Assembly: GCA_947496535.1 (NCBI GenBank)
Contig: CANMDE010000004.1
Location: 124,001-188,000, forward strand
DNA length: 64,000 bases
DNA from: an uncultured Paracoccaceae bacterium
GTDB taxonomy: Bacteria; Pseudomonadota; Alphaproteobacteria; Rhodobacterales; Rhodobacteraceae
Reading direction: 5' to 3'
Shown here: piece after piece, positions 18,359-26,304 of the stretch
How positions within the stretch are numbered: the stretch's first letter is position 1
How the letters are laid out: each line of letters opens with the position of its first letter
Notes under the pieces: generated by a model
What the model was told of the DNA's origin: nothing
Seen by the model: only the letters and a program-made list of their open reading frames with translations
The model's database searches: none
Made by a program: the position numbers and the translations under genes

Positions 18359-19462
18359 TTAGTCACTCTGATCACGCTTTGAAACAGCTTTTTGACCGGG
18401 CATAAGATCGCGGAGCAAACGTGGTAAACGGCGCAGCGCTTTATAGCTGTCGATATGCGTCTGCATCTTCACCGCAGGATACCCCATCATCACGCGGCCT
18501 TTGGGCACATTCGACAAAACAACAGTGCCGCCACCAAGCACAACATCATCCCCAACAATCAGATTGTCCGCCACGCCTGCCTTGCCACCAATCACCACGC
18601 GATCACCGATAACGGTCGATCCGGCCACACCCGCTTGCGCACAAAGAAGGCAATGTTCACCAACAACCACATTATGGCCAACCTGAACCAGATTATCGAT
18701 CTTGGTGCCGTCGCCAACACGCGTGGGGCGAACCGTGCCCGCATCAATCGTTGAATTGGCGCCTACCTCCACATCATCACCAATCAGCACACCGCCCAGC
18801 GAATGAATGCGATGCCAGGTCGGATCACCCATCTCGGGCGGTGGGGCGGCACCCAACGTTTCGCGCGCTGTTTCGACATGGGACGGCGTAGCCGTGACAA
18901 AGGAAAACCCGTCGCCACCAATCACCACATTCGGCTGCGCAATGAACCCTTCGCCGATCCGCACACCGGGTCCGATCCGGACACCGGCATGCACGGTGGC
19001 ACCGGCACCGATCTGGACCTCATCCGAAATGGTCACATGGGCCGCGATTTTGCTGTGGGCGCCAACCATGGCCCCGGCTCCGATCACTGCAAACGGGCCT
19101 ACCCAACAATCCTCACCAATCTCAGCCGTGGGATCAATCAATGCGGTTTCGTGGATGATGGGCTCTCCGGGGAAGGCGCGATCCTGATCCAGCATTTGCG
19201 TCAAAACAGCCATCGCCAACCGGGCGCGAGGCACAATAATCGCAGCCTCCAGCCCAAACGCAGACCAGTCCGCACCATCCCACACCACAGCAGCGCGGGC
19301 ATTGCCCTCCGCCAAAGCAGGACCATAAGACGGGCTCATCGCCAGGGCCAGATCTGCGGGGCCAGCCGTCCCAGGCTCTGCGGCGGCCTCCACCAAAATA
19401 TCAACGGCGCCAAAGGCCTGAGCACCCAACGCCGCTGCGATCTCTTTCACTGAATATGGCAT
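18359..19462 (-). CDS. lpxD: LpxD-like UDP-3-O-acylglucosamine N-acyltransferase
   Basis: A 367-residue left-handed beta-helix acyltransferase. After an N-terminal uridine-binding-type domain (residues 1-100) come hexapeptide repeats (IGEDCWVGPFAVIGAGAMVG and onward), the LpxD motif GGDGFSF at 182-188 and the catalytic His263 in VQVGHNVVVG. LpxD transfers a 3-hydroxyacyl chain from ACP to UDP-GlcN in lipid A synthesis. Usual lpxD genes sit beside bamA, fabZ and lpxA; this one sits with a private ACP, a ketosynthase and an L,D-transpeptidase, so it may be a second copy with a special acyl chain or acceptor. Confidence 0.88.
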   Translation of the reverse strand: MPYSVKEIAAALGAQAFGAVDILVEAAAEPGTAGPADLALAMSPSYGPALAEGNARAAVVWDGADWSAFGLEAAIIVPRARLAMAVLTQMLDQDRAFPGEPIIHETALIDPTAEIGEDCWVGPFAVIGAGAMVGAHSKIAAHVTISDEVQIGAGATVHAGVRIGPGVRIGEGFIAQPNVVIGGDGFSFVTATPSHVETARETLGAAPPPEMGDPTWHRIHSLGGVLIGDDVEVGANSTIDAGTVRPTRVGDGTKIDNLVQVGHNVVVGEHCLLCAQAGVAGSTVIGDRVVIGGKAGVADNLIVGDDVVLGGGTVVLSNVPKGRVMMGYPAVKMQTHIDSYKALRRLPRLLRDLMPGQKAVSKRDQSD

Positions 19463-19491
19463 ATCGCCCCCGGGATGTTTCGGGGGAAGAT

Positions 19492-21099
19492 TTATCCTTG
19501 AACGGCGCGCAGGGCCACCCCTTCGCGCGCCAAAGCATTCCAGATACGTCCATCGCGACCATAAACATCGCGACGATACTGCATCTGCCCATCCGCCTGC
19601 GTATAGGCCGTGCGGTAGACCAGATGCACCGGAACCGGCTCATCAAGATTGACGCGGGTCTCGCGACCGGTGTTCAAGCGCTGTTGGAAAAACGATTGTG
19701 GATCGGCAGTTTGGCGGGCCAGCAAGGCGCGGGCAAAATCGAACGGATCGTTCAACCGGATGCAACCATGGCTAAAGGCACGGACCTCGCGGCTAAACAG
19801 GCTCTTGGCCGGGGTATCATGCAAATAGATATTGTATTGATTGGGGAACATGAACTTGACCAGACCCAACGCATTGCCCTGGCTCGGTGGTTCGCGCATC
19901 GAAAACGGGAATGTTTTCGCGCTGTACTGACCAAAATTGACATTGGCCCGGTTCACCACGCGACCACGGCTATCGGTCAGAACCAGATTGCCCACAGCAT
20001 AACGGTTGCGCTGCAACTGGGGCAGAAATTCCTTGGTGATGATCGAGCGCGGCACATACCAACTGGGATTGATGACCATATGCTCCATCACGTCGGAAAA
20101 CTCTGGCGACTGGCGATCGCTCTGGTTCGCGCCAATGACAGACCGGGTGCTGAAAGTGGTCACTTCATTGTCCACAATCGCCGCCGTGAAATCAGTAAGG
20201 TTCACCCAAACATGACGCTCACCGCGGGGACGGTTGATCCAGCGCTCGCGTTCCATGGCCACAATGATCGACTGCAACCGGGCTTCTGGGGAAACGTTGA
20301 TCTCGCCCATCGTGCTTGCCCCGGCCGTGCCATCAATCGCCAAACCATGAGCCTGCTGAAACCGCTGAACAGCGGCCTGAATATCAGCATCATAAGACTG
20401 CGTATTGGTACGACCCAGAAAACCCATCGCGATAAGGCGATTGCGCAACGCGACGACGTCACTACCAGCGCTGCCGACCTCAAGACTGCGGGCGCTGACG
20501 GTCGGGCCCCAACCACCATTCGCCAACAAACGCTCCATGCTCAGCTTTTCGCGCATCAGTCGGGTATATTCCGGGGAACCGGGCGGCAATGATCGCAAGA
20601 AAGCGGACGGGTTTGACTGGGCAAAGGCCTGAAGCGTCGCCACAGACGACCGGTAAGGCACCTCACGCCTGATGCCACTATCGACACGCGATGGGATCAA
20701 CAGACCGGTCTGAATATCACGAGCATATTGCAAAAACTGCCGGCTGATCTCGACCTCAAGGCGACCCTGATCGGCAGGTGACCGCGCGGTTTGCATTTGT
20801 GCCATCAACGATTGGGCGTTGTAACGGCCCGAGGGCAAACCATGCGTGGGTGCAGTCTGAAAGACTTCCAGCAGAGCATTGCGACGCGAACGATCGTTCC
20901 AGATGCCTTGAAAATCACGGGTGCGGTAGAAAGAAATTAGGTTTTCATCATTCGCTGCAGCCTGCGCGACAGCCTGGCGAAATGCCAAATCCTGTGCGGA
21001 AACAGATGTCGGAACAGCCGACAAAAACAACGATGACGACGCACCAACCGCAGCAACACTCAAGAAACCACGCCGATCAATTTGCGGTTCAACAGACAT
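19492..21099 (-). CDS. L,D-transpeptidase with peptidoglycan-binding domain, Tat-exported
   Basis: A 535-residue cell-wall cross-linking enzyme of the YcbB/LdtD type. The N terminus DRRGFLSVAAVGASSSLFL is a twin-arginine signal. A peptidoglycan-binding segment lies about residues 210-265 (SYDADIQAAVQRFQQAHGL), and the YkuD catalytic region ends SHGCIRLNDPFDFA, containing the nucleophile Cys. It begins the operon that continues into the lpxD-like gene 29 bases downstream. The divergent neighbour is a DUF882 peptidase, a pairing that recalls ycbB-ycbK of Escherichia coli. Confidence 0.93.
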   Translation of the reverse strand: MSVEPQIDRRGFLSVAAVGASSSLFLSAVPTSVSAQDLAFRQAVAQAAANDENLISFYRTRDFQGIWNDRSRRNALLEVFQTAPTHGLPSGRYNAQSLMAQMQTARSPADQGRLEVEISRQFLQYARDIQTGLLIPSRVDSGIRREVPYRSSVATLQAFAQSNPSAFLRSLPPGSPEYTRLMREKLSMERLLANGGWGPTVSARSLEVGSAGSDVVALRNRLIAMGFLGRTNTQSYDADIQAAVQRFQQAHGLAIDGTAGASTMGEINVSPEARLQSIIVAMERERWINRPRGERHVWVNLTDFTAAIVDNEVTTFSTRSVIGANQSDRQSPEFSDVMEHMVINPSWYVPRSIITKEFLPQLQRNRYAVGNLVLTDSRGRVVNRANVNFGQYSAKTFPFSMREPPSQGNALGLVKFMFPNQYNIYLHDTPAKSLFSREVRAFSHGCIRLNDPFDFARALLARQTADPQSFFQQRLNTGRETRVNLDEPVPVHLVYRTAYTQADGQMQYRRDVYGRDGRIWNALAREGVALRAVQG

Positions 21100-21433
21100 A
21101 AAATACCTTTTCTAACAAACGCATAGAGGCAGACAGAGGCTGCGTTTTGAAACCTCACTAAGCGTTCGCAAGTTTACAGAGTCTATTCACAACCACGACA
21201 GATACAGCACAAATGCAAATCTGTTGCCAACCTGCCGCCATCAAGTCCTAAGGATTTTCTCATCAAAAAATGCGCGAAAAATTGCCGATTACCCTCACGT
21301 TAACCTTCAGGGTGGTAAAGATTGCTTGGTGGCCGACTCAAAATATGCCATATAAAAAAGGCCACCGGGGGATACGGCAAAAAAATTCCGCATGAGCGGA
21401 TAATGATTGAGCGACGGGACAGGCGCGACTTAC
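21100..21433. promoter_or_regulatory. Divergent intergenic region between two Tat-exported wall enzymes
   Basis: These 334 bases separate the L,D-transpeptidase and DUF882 genes and must hold both promoters. I see AT-rich tracts (tatgccatataa near 21350) and one gttaacc box near 21299, but no promoter pair that I can place with confidence, and no gene. Confidence 0.35.
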
Positions 21434-22003
21434 ATGGCAGAAAACAAATCCTCGGGTATCACCCGGCGCGGGTTGTTGGGCATCTTTGCGGCAACAGCAG
21501 TAACAGCAACACCAACTTATTCGAATGCAGCAGGTTTCCTGCGCGGCGCGGGCGACGTGCGACGCATTGCAATGCATTCGGGACGTACGGGCGAACGCAT
21601 CGAAACAGTTTACTGGATCGAAGGCGAATACATCGGCGAAGCCGTACGCGAAATAAACACATTCATGCGCGATTGGCGAACCGGTCACGCCATTCAGATG
21701 GATCTGCGGACAATCGACATCATGTCAGCATCGCTGAACCTGATGGAAGTGAACGAACCTTATATGCTTTTGTCCGGCTACAGGTCTCCACAGACCAACG
21801 CAATGTTGCGCAGCCAATCCTCTGGCGTGGCCCGCAACTCTCTGCACATGCAGGGTCAGGCGGCCGATCTACGCCTACAAGGTCGCAGCACGACGCAAAT
21901 GGCAAACGCCGCACTGGCATGTCGCGCAGGTGGTGTCGGTCGCTATGCCGGTTCGAACTTCGTGCACATGGATTGCGGACCCGTCCGCAGCTGGCGCGGC
22001 TAA
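21434..22003 (+). CDS. DUF882 (YcbK/MepK-like) murein peptidase, Tat-exported
   Basis: About 189 residues. The N terminus ITRRGLLGIFAATAVT is a twin-arginine signal. The body matches DUF882/peptidase M15: LLSGYRSPQTNAML, then NSLHMQGQAADLRL with the His and Asp metal ligands, and a terminal FVHMDCGPVRSW carrying the last His. MepK of Escherichia coli cleaves the 3-3 cross-links made by L,D-transpeptidases, which fits the divergent neighbour. I choose the ATG in front of AENKSSG; a TTG nine codons upstream is less natural for a Tat signal. Confidence 0.9.
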   Translation: MAENKSSGITRRGLLGIFAATAVTATPTYSNAAGFLRGAGDVRRIAMHSGRTGERIETVYWIEGEYIGEAVREINTFMRDWRTGHAIQMDLRTIDIMSASLNLMEVNEPYMLLSGYRSPQTNAMLRSQSSGVARNSLHMQGQAADLRLQGRSTTQMANAALACRAGGVGRYAGSNFVHMDCGPVRSWRG

Positions 22004-22019
22004 CCCAAACCTGCCCCTG

Positions 22020-22619
22020 TCACTGACCAGATCGCGGTTTTTGCAATAGCCATTCCAAGTTGGCCCGCACCGCGGGCCACTCTGCTGCTGTAATCGAATA
22101 AACCGCCGTGTCGCGCAGCGTGCCGTTCGACGTCACGGTATGGGCACGCAAGATGCCGTCCAACTTCGCACCCAATCGCTCAATCGCGCGGCGGCTTTGC
22201 TGGTTCATGAAATGCGTGCGAAACTCCACCGCGATGCAATCCAACACCTCAAACGCATGGCGGAGCAGCAAAAGCTTGCATTCGGTGTTCAATGGCGTCC
22301 GCTGAACCGATCGGCCATACCAAGTTGACCCGATCTCAACCCGCCTGTTTTCGGCATCAATATTCATATAGGTCGTCATGCCCACCGCCCTGCCCGAGAC
22401 CTTGTCGATGACGGCAAACGGCAACATCGTTCCAGCCTGCCGCAAGGCAAGACGCCTGTCGATTTCTTCCGAAACCTGTTCTGGCGCGGGGATGGTGGTG
22501 TACCAAAGCCGATGCAAATCACCGGCAGCTTCCGCCAAATCATCAGCATGTGTCGCTAGCAACGGTTCCACTCGGGCAAACGCGCCTTCAGCAACAAAAT
22601 CATCAGGCCAAACAGCCAT
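22020..22619 (-). CDS. RimJ/RimL-type GNAT acetyltransferase
   Basis: A 199-residue cytoplasmic protein with one GNAT domain of the RimJ/RimL subtype: a mid-protein VEIGSTWYGRSVQRTPLNTE region, then LLLRHAFEVLDCIAVEFRTH and FMNQQSRRAIERLGAKLDGI. RimJ/RimL enzymes acetylate protein N termini or small amines; acceptor unknown. Converges on the DUF882 gene with 16 bases between stops. Confidence 0.88.
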   Translation of the reverse strand: MAVWPDDFVAEGAFARVEPLLATHADDLAEAAGDLHRLWYTTIPAPEQVSEEIDRRLALRQAGTMLPFAVIDKVSGRAVGMTTYMNIDAENRRVEIGSTWYGRSVQRTPLNTECKLLLLRHAFEVLDCIAVEFRTHFMNQQSRRAIERLGAKLDGILRAHTVTSNGTLRDTAVYSITAAEWPAVRANLEWLLQKPRSGQ

Positions 22620-22709
22620 CCCCTGCCCCTTTCAAATTCATGTCAAAGGCAGTGATGCAGTTCAACGGTGGCAGACGCAAGGAAAAGACAAAATGCATCA
22701 AACACCATC

Positions 22710-22738
22710 TTGCCAAGCTCCGAACCCAATGCTACATC
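22710..22738 (+). promoter_or_regulatory. Sigma-70-type promoter of tRNA-Thr
   Basis: TTGCCA at 22710-22715 and TACATC at 22733-22738 are separated by exactly 17 bases and lie ten bases upstream of the mature tRNA. Confidence 0.55.
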
Positions 22739-22748
22739 GCGCGTCGTT

Positions 22749-22824
22749 GCCCCTATAGCTCAGCTGGTAGAGCAACTGATTTGTAATCAGTAGGTCCGCG
22801 GTTCGAGTCCGTGTGGGGGCACCA
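22749..22824 (+). tRNA. tRNA-Thr (TGT anticodon)
   Basis: Full cloverleaf of 76 bases with encoded CCA. Acceptor gccccta pairs with tggggg c, the anticodon loop tttgtaa gives TGT, and the T arm is ggttcgagtcc. The 3' half is overlapped on the opposite strand by the end of a YeeE/YedE reading frame. Confidence 0.97.
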
Positions 22825-23239
22825 TTGCAAAGCGACCGACAACCAGTCGCGTGCAGAGTATTCCAACAATCATTGCCGCTACAAACAAAATGACCTGTGT
22901 ATTCGCGGTCCCCAAGGCTGGCAGCGCCCCACCCGGACAGAAGCCCGCAATCCCCCAACCAATACCGAATAGACCCGACCCGACAATCAATCGGGCATCC
23001 AGCGGACGGTTTTGCGGGATAGCAAAAGATGGATCGTAAATCGGACAAGGCCGTCGCCGCACCAATCTGTACCCGACAAAGGTCACGCAAAGCGCGCCTC
23101 CCATCACAAAGGCAAGGCTTGGGTCCCACGACCCGGCAACATCAAAGAAGTTGATGACTTTTGCGGGGTTGATCATCCCGGACACGGCAATGCCAGTGCC
23201 AAAAACTGCTCCGATAAGAAGTGTCAGCAAATGGCGCAT
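22787..23239 (-). CDS. YeeE/YedE (DUF6691-type) sulfur-transport protein, second subunit
   Basis: A 150-residue membrane protein with about four helices and the conserved FCPGGALPALG motif near residue 100, typical of the second half of the YeeE/YedE family that moves thiosulfate or related sulfur species. It starts three bases after its partner. The frame has no stop of its own before tRNA-Thr: its last dozen residues (VPPHGLEPRTY) are encoded by the antisense of the tRNA, ending 38 bases inside it. The natural C terminus may therefore be secondary. Confidence 0.85.
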   Translation of the reverse strand: MRHLLTLLIGAVFGTGIAVSGMINPAKVINFFDVAGSWDPSLAFVMGGALCVTFVGYRLVRRRPCPIYDPSFAIPQNRPLDARLIVGSGLFGIGWGIAGFCPGGALPALGTANTQVILFVAAMIVGILCTRLVVGRFAMVPPHGLEPRTY

Positions 23240-23242
23240 GGT

Positions 23243-23674
23243 CTACACCCCCAGAACATGGCGCATAACATAGACTGCCAGGCCGGTTGTCAGCATAAAT
23301 GTCGCCGTTGCGGCAAGTGATCTGTGTGACAGTCGGGCTATGCCACAAACGCCGTGGCCCGATGTGCAACCACCGCCCAATGTGACACCCACGCCGACAA
23401 GAAACCCGCCCAGCAAAAGCAATCCGCCCGAGATCGGAACATCGATGGCAGGCAGAGACCCAGTCACTGCAAAATATACCCACGGACCGCAAAACATGCC
23501 CATCAGAAGCAAAGCGCGCCAGATCCAGTCATCGTAACCGGCTGGCAGCAACGCACCGGTTAGAATACCGGTTGCCCCCATGATCCGCCCACGCACGAGC
23601 ATCAGCAAAACGGCAGAAAGGCCGATCAGTGCTCCTCCAATCAACGATGCGCCGGGTGTGAATGCAGTTTCCAT
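23243..23674 (-). CDS. YeeE/YedE sulfur-transport protein, first subunit
   Basis: A 143-residue membrane protein with about four helices. It contains GGCTSGHGVCGIARLS near residue 95, the cysteine-bearing signature of the YeeE/YedE/TsuA family, in which thiolates pass thiosulfate through the membrane. Together with the next gene it makes the two-part version of the transporter. A TATAAT box inside a GATCA-N8-TGATC dyad lies about 65 bases upstream, suggesting repressor control, possibly by the ArsR-type protein encoded 2 kb away. Confidence 0.88.
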   Translation of the reverse strand: METAFTPGASLIGGALIGLSAVLLMLVRGRIMGATGILTGALLPAGYDDWIWRALLLMGMFCGPWVYFAVTGSLPAIDVPISGGLLLLGGFLVGVGVTLGGGCTSGHGVCGIARLSHRSLAATATFMLTTGLAVYVMRHVLGV

Positions 23675-23730
23675 AACTCGTTACTCCGTTTCATTCGGGC
23701 AGTGACGGCCCTGCCATCACCGCCCGACTA

Positions 23731-23748
23731 GATCAACATTATATGATC
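23731..23748 (-). promoter_or_regulatory. Dyad operator over the -10 box of the YeeE/YedE operon
   Basis: GATCA, eight bases, TGATC. The spacer holds TATAAT when read on the minus strand (23743-23738), while no good -35 box lies 17 bases upstream. A symmetric site over the -10 suggests repression of the two-gene operon. Confidence 0.5.
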
Positions 23749-25348
23749 AGGTTGTCGCCTTACTGATCCAGACCTCTACGCGGCGATTAACCCGGCGGCC
23801 GTTTTCCGATATATTACAGCCCACCGGGGCTGCTTCGCTATACCCCGTCGCGACCATATCAATACCGGCGAGCCGATCACCGGCGAACGCCTGCATCTCT
23901 GCCAGGACGCGCTCGGCGCGACCGACAGACAGCACCTGATTGTTGCTGGATTTCCCGACAGAATCCGCAAATCCGACAAACTGAACCTGCGTACCCGCCG
24001 GCTGATCCTCAAGATACTTCGTCAAACGCTCAATATTCAAAACACCCCGCGGCGTCAGGTTTGCAGAGCCGGTATCGAACCGAAATGTCGTCGAAAGCCG
24101 ATCATAGTCGATCATCTGCCCCAACATCTGCTGGACAGCCGCCGCTTCGGTGGGGTCGATATCCGCATTCAAAAGCGACCGTACACGCTGACTGTCAGAC
24201 GATTGCGACCGACGAGCGACACCAAGATCGATAAAACCGGCTTTGGCAACCACCGCATCAGCGTCGTCCGATACCGCAAATTCAAGGAAATCCCTGGCGA
24301 CCTCATTGACCGTATCAGCACGGTTGTAGAGATAAAGAAAACGCTGCAACGCGTACTCTTCGGTTCTGGCAGAGAAACTATCCGGGATCTGGCGCATCCC
24401 GCATTCGTTAATCAGCGTCAGCCCCTTCGCCCCACGCTGATAAGCATAACCAACATAGCCAATGGCGTTGGGATCGGTCGTCACAACACTTGCCGCAGCG
24501 GCATTGGTCGCGGCGATAATTGCACCCGGCTGGACCGGCGGCACCTGCTCAAGAACCTGACCAGCCAGCGTACTGCCAAGCTCCGTGCGTGTGCCCGAGG
24601 TTTCCGAACGCTCCACCAAGGTAATCGGTGCGTCATTCCCACCAACATCGGCCCAGTTCGTAATGAAACCGCCATAAATGCCGCCCAACTGCTGAAAGCT
24701 CAGTTCCTGCACGGGGTTGTCCGGATGAACAATCATGACAAGGCTATCGAGGGCGACAATATTCTCCTGCGAAGGGTCAAACATATCCCCCGCCCCATCT
24801 GCTGCCAGCAATTCGGCCTCGCGTGTACTTATGCGTCGTGCGGACATCCCAACGCCGCTTGATTTGTTCAGCAGCGCCTGAAATGCATTTCTTGACGATG
24901 ATGTTGTGGCGAAAAAGCTGCCAATCGGATCGCCAAACCCTTCATCACCGACAATGCTTGTCAGCATCCGATTGCCTTTATCAACCATTGTTTCATCCAA
25001 CGCAGCACCCTTTGACGCGGCATATCCCTCAAGCAGCAGCGGCAAGAGCCCCTGCGCTACCACATCGGTTCCGGCCAAAGTCACATCAGCGTCTGCCGCC
25101 TCAAAGGAAGGACAGCCCGCGCCAGAGCAACTGACATCGGACGCAGACAGGCTCACTTCACCCGTCGCTGTGTTGATCCGATAACTGTTGCCTTCGAATT
25201 CCAGCAATTCACCGGTAGCTGCAACAGTTCCGTCTGATGATGTCAGGGTGACGTCCTGCGCCCAACTATCAGCAGGCAGAATACCGGCACACAAAAGTGC
25301 AATTACCGATGTCAGGTTTTGTTTTTTCCAAATGGGTCTTTTTTGCAT
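23747..25348 (-). CDS. PstS-like substrate-binding domain fused to OmpA domain
   Basis: About 533 residues from the ATG in front of QKRPIWKKQN, which has ggag seven bases upstream; a longer frame to 25498 has no support. A signal peptide ends near DSWAQDV. Residues about 30-75 form a short beta domain with a CSGAGCP pair of cysteines, about 90-370 a phosphate-type periplasmic binding domain (VERSETSGTRTELGSTLAG, DPNAIGYVGYAYQRG), and about 420-530 an OmpA domain (FDTGSANLTPRGVLNIERL, GRRVNRRVEVWI) that should anchor it to peptidoglycan. Its ligand is unknown. It lies between the sulfur-transport genes and the ArsR gene. Confidence 0.88.
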   Translation of the reverse strand: MQKRPIWKKQNLTSVIALLCAGILPADSWAQDVTLTSSDGTVAATGELLEFEGNSYRINTATGEVSLSASDVSCSGAGCPSFEAADADVTLAGTDVVAQGLLPLLLEGYAASKGAALDETMVDKGNRMLTSIVGDEGFGDPIGSFFATTSSSRNAFQALLNKSSGVGMSARRISTREAELLAADGAGDMFDPSQENIVALDSLVMIVHPDNPVQELSFQQLGGIYGGFITNWADVGGNDAPITLVERSETSGTRTELGSTLAGQVLEQVPPVQPGAIIAATNAAAASVVTTDPNAIGYVGYAYQRGAKGLTLINECGMRQIPDSFSARTEEYALQRFLYLYNRADTVNEVARDFLEFAVSDDADAVVAKAGFIDLGVARRSQSSDSQRVRSLLNADIDPTEAAAVQQMLGQMIDYDRLSTTFRFDTGSANLTPRGVLNIERLTKYLEDQPAGTQVQFVGFADSVGKSSNNQVLSVGRAERVLAEMQAFAGDRLAGIDMVATGYSEAAPVGCNISENGRRVNRRVEVWISKATT

Positions 25349-25736
25349 GTTGAACTCCACCAAATTAAATACTCTCGCGGACAACCGACCACATTTTACC
25401 CAGTCCCACTGACTTGGCGCGTTTGGGGGGCAAAGGTCACACGAGAGGCTTTCAACCACTATTACTGCATATACGTATATTAATATATGCGATTCCAAGC
25501 TTCACTGGAATTGTGGCCTTTTCAAGGTCATCGACATTTATTGTGAAATGAAGCGCCGAGTCTTAAAGACTGAAAAGAGGTCAATTCAGTCGCCTATACC
25601 CTTACAGCAAGCAATAAATTTGTTATATTGATATCTAATTATGGTCGATATCGTTTATTAGCGGATCAATATATTGCGGTACTATATCGGCGCATAACTC
25701 ACATCGACAGTTTCAAACAAATACAAGGGTGTACAA
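25349..25736. promoter_or_regulatory. AT-rich divergent control region with four dyads
   Basis: These 388 bases hold no gene. Symmetric sites visible are GCATATA-N10-TATATGC (25467-25490), ATTCCA-N8-TGGAAT (25492-25511), the 13-base palindrome AGTCTTAAAGACT (25559-25571) and a long-range pair ATATTGAT/ATCAATAT (25625-25632, 25665-25672). The region is much richer in A+T than its surroundings and separates the PstS/OmpA gene from the ArsR-type regulator, so it probably carries autoregulatory operators. Confidence 0.5.
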
Positions 25737-26075
25737 TTGATAAACTCACCTGATTTAATGGACGGCGTTGATCAGGAAACGCTCGACCGAATGGTCCAGA
25801 ACTCCAACTTGGCCGCTGATTTTCTTAAGGCGATTGGCCATGGCGGTCGTCTCATGATCTTGTGTCATTTGACCACGGGCGAAAAGTCTGTGTCAGAGCT
25901 CGAAGCGCTCTTGTCTATACCCCAGGCAACGGTTTCCCAACAGCTTGGACGTTTACGGATGGAAGGCATCGTAAAACCCCGGCGCGACGGGCAGATGATG
26001 TATTACAGCCTGAGTGACGACAAATCGCGGCGTATGATTGCATTACTCTACGAACTGTTCTGCACGGAACAGTGA
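25737..26075 (+). CDS. ArsR-family regulator with two sensor cysteines (SqrR/BigR type)
   Basis: A 112-residue winged-helix repressor. The DNA-recognition helix is SIPQATVSQQLGRLRMEGIV. Only two cysteines exist, Cys43 (LMILCHL) and Cys109 (LFCTEQ), in the positions used by SqrR and BigR, which form a polysulfide bridge when reactive sulfur is present and then release DNA. Metal-binding CxC motifs of classical ArsR proteins are absent. The TTG start has aaggg eight bases upstream; an ATG seven codons later is an alternative. Nearby YeeE/YedE genes support a sulfide or persulfide role. Confidence 0.87.
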   Translation: MINSPDLMDGVDQETLDRMVQNSNLAADFLKAIGHGGRLMILCHLTTGEKSVSELEALLSIPQATVSQQLGRLRMEGIVKPRRDGQMMYYSLSDDKSRRMIALLYELFCTEQ

Positions 26076-26083
26076 ACCAGTCC

Positions 26084-26105
26084 GCCGGTCGCCACAACGA
26101 CCGGC
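26084..26105 (+). terminator. Hairpin after the ArsR gene
   Basis: Perfect eight-pair stem gccggtcg/cgaccggc with a six-base loop shortly after the stop codon, followed by A rather than T. Possibly a transcript-end hairpin. Confidence 0.35.
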
Positions 26106-26177
26106 AAAAATTACCAGATCTTATCATTTCCACCGGGCGGAGCGTTAACCCGCCAACAGGCGGAAAAACTGCCATAC

Positions 26178-26265
26178 GTTTTGCAGACGCATGGCCGACG
26201 GGTATCCGACGGCACATTTTTTAAGAAAAACGGCATTAACCTGCGATTCGCGACCGACGCGGGCC
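26178..26265 (+). repeat. Dispersed intergenic repeat, copy A
   Basis: The text acgttttgc-gacgcatggccgac-ggt followed by a TTAA run, a (g)c(a/g)ttaacc and gattcgc recurs at 60566-60652 in the same order and orientation with about three quarters of bases equal. Both copies are intergenic. Short frames in it encode the spurious PVGHASAKR peptide on the minus strand. Confidence 0.55.
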
Positions 26266-26304
26266 AGCGCCATCCGGCACCGCCCCGCGCAACGTCCCGG
26301 TCGT

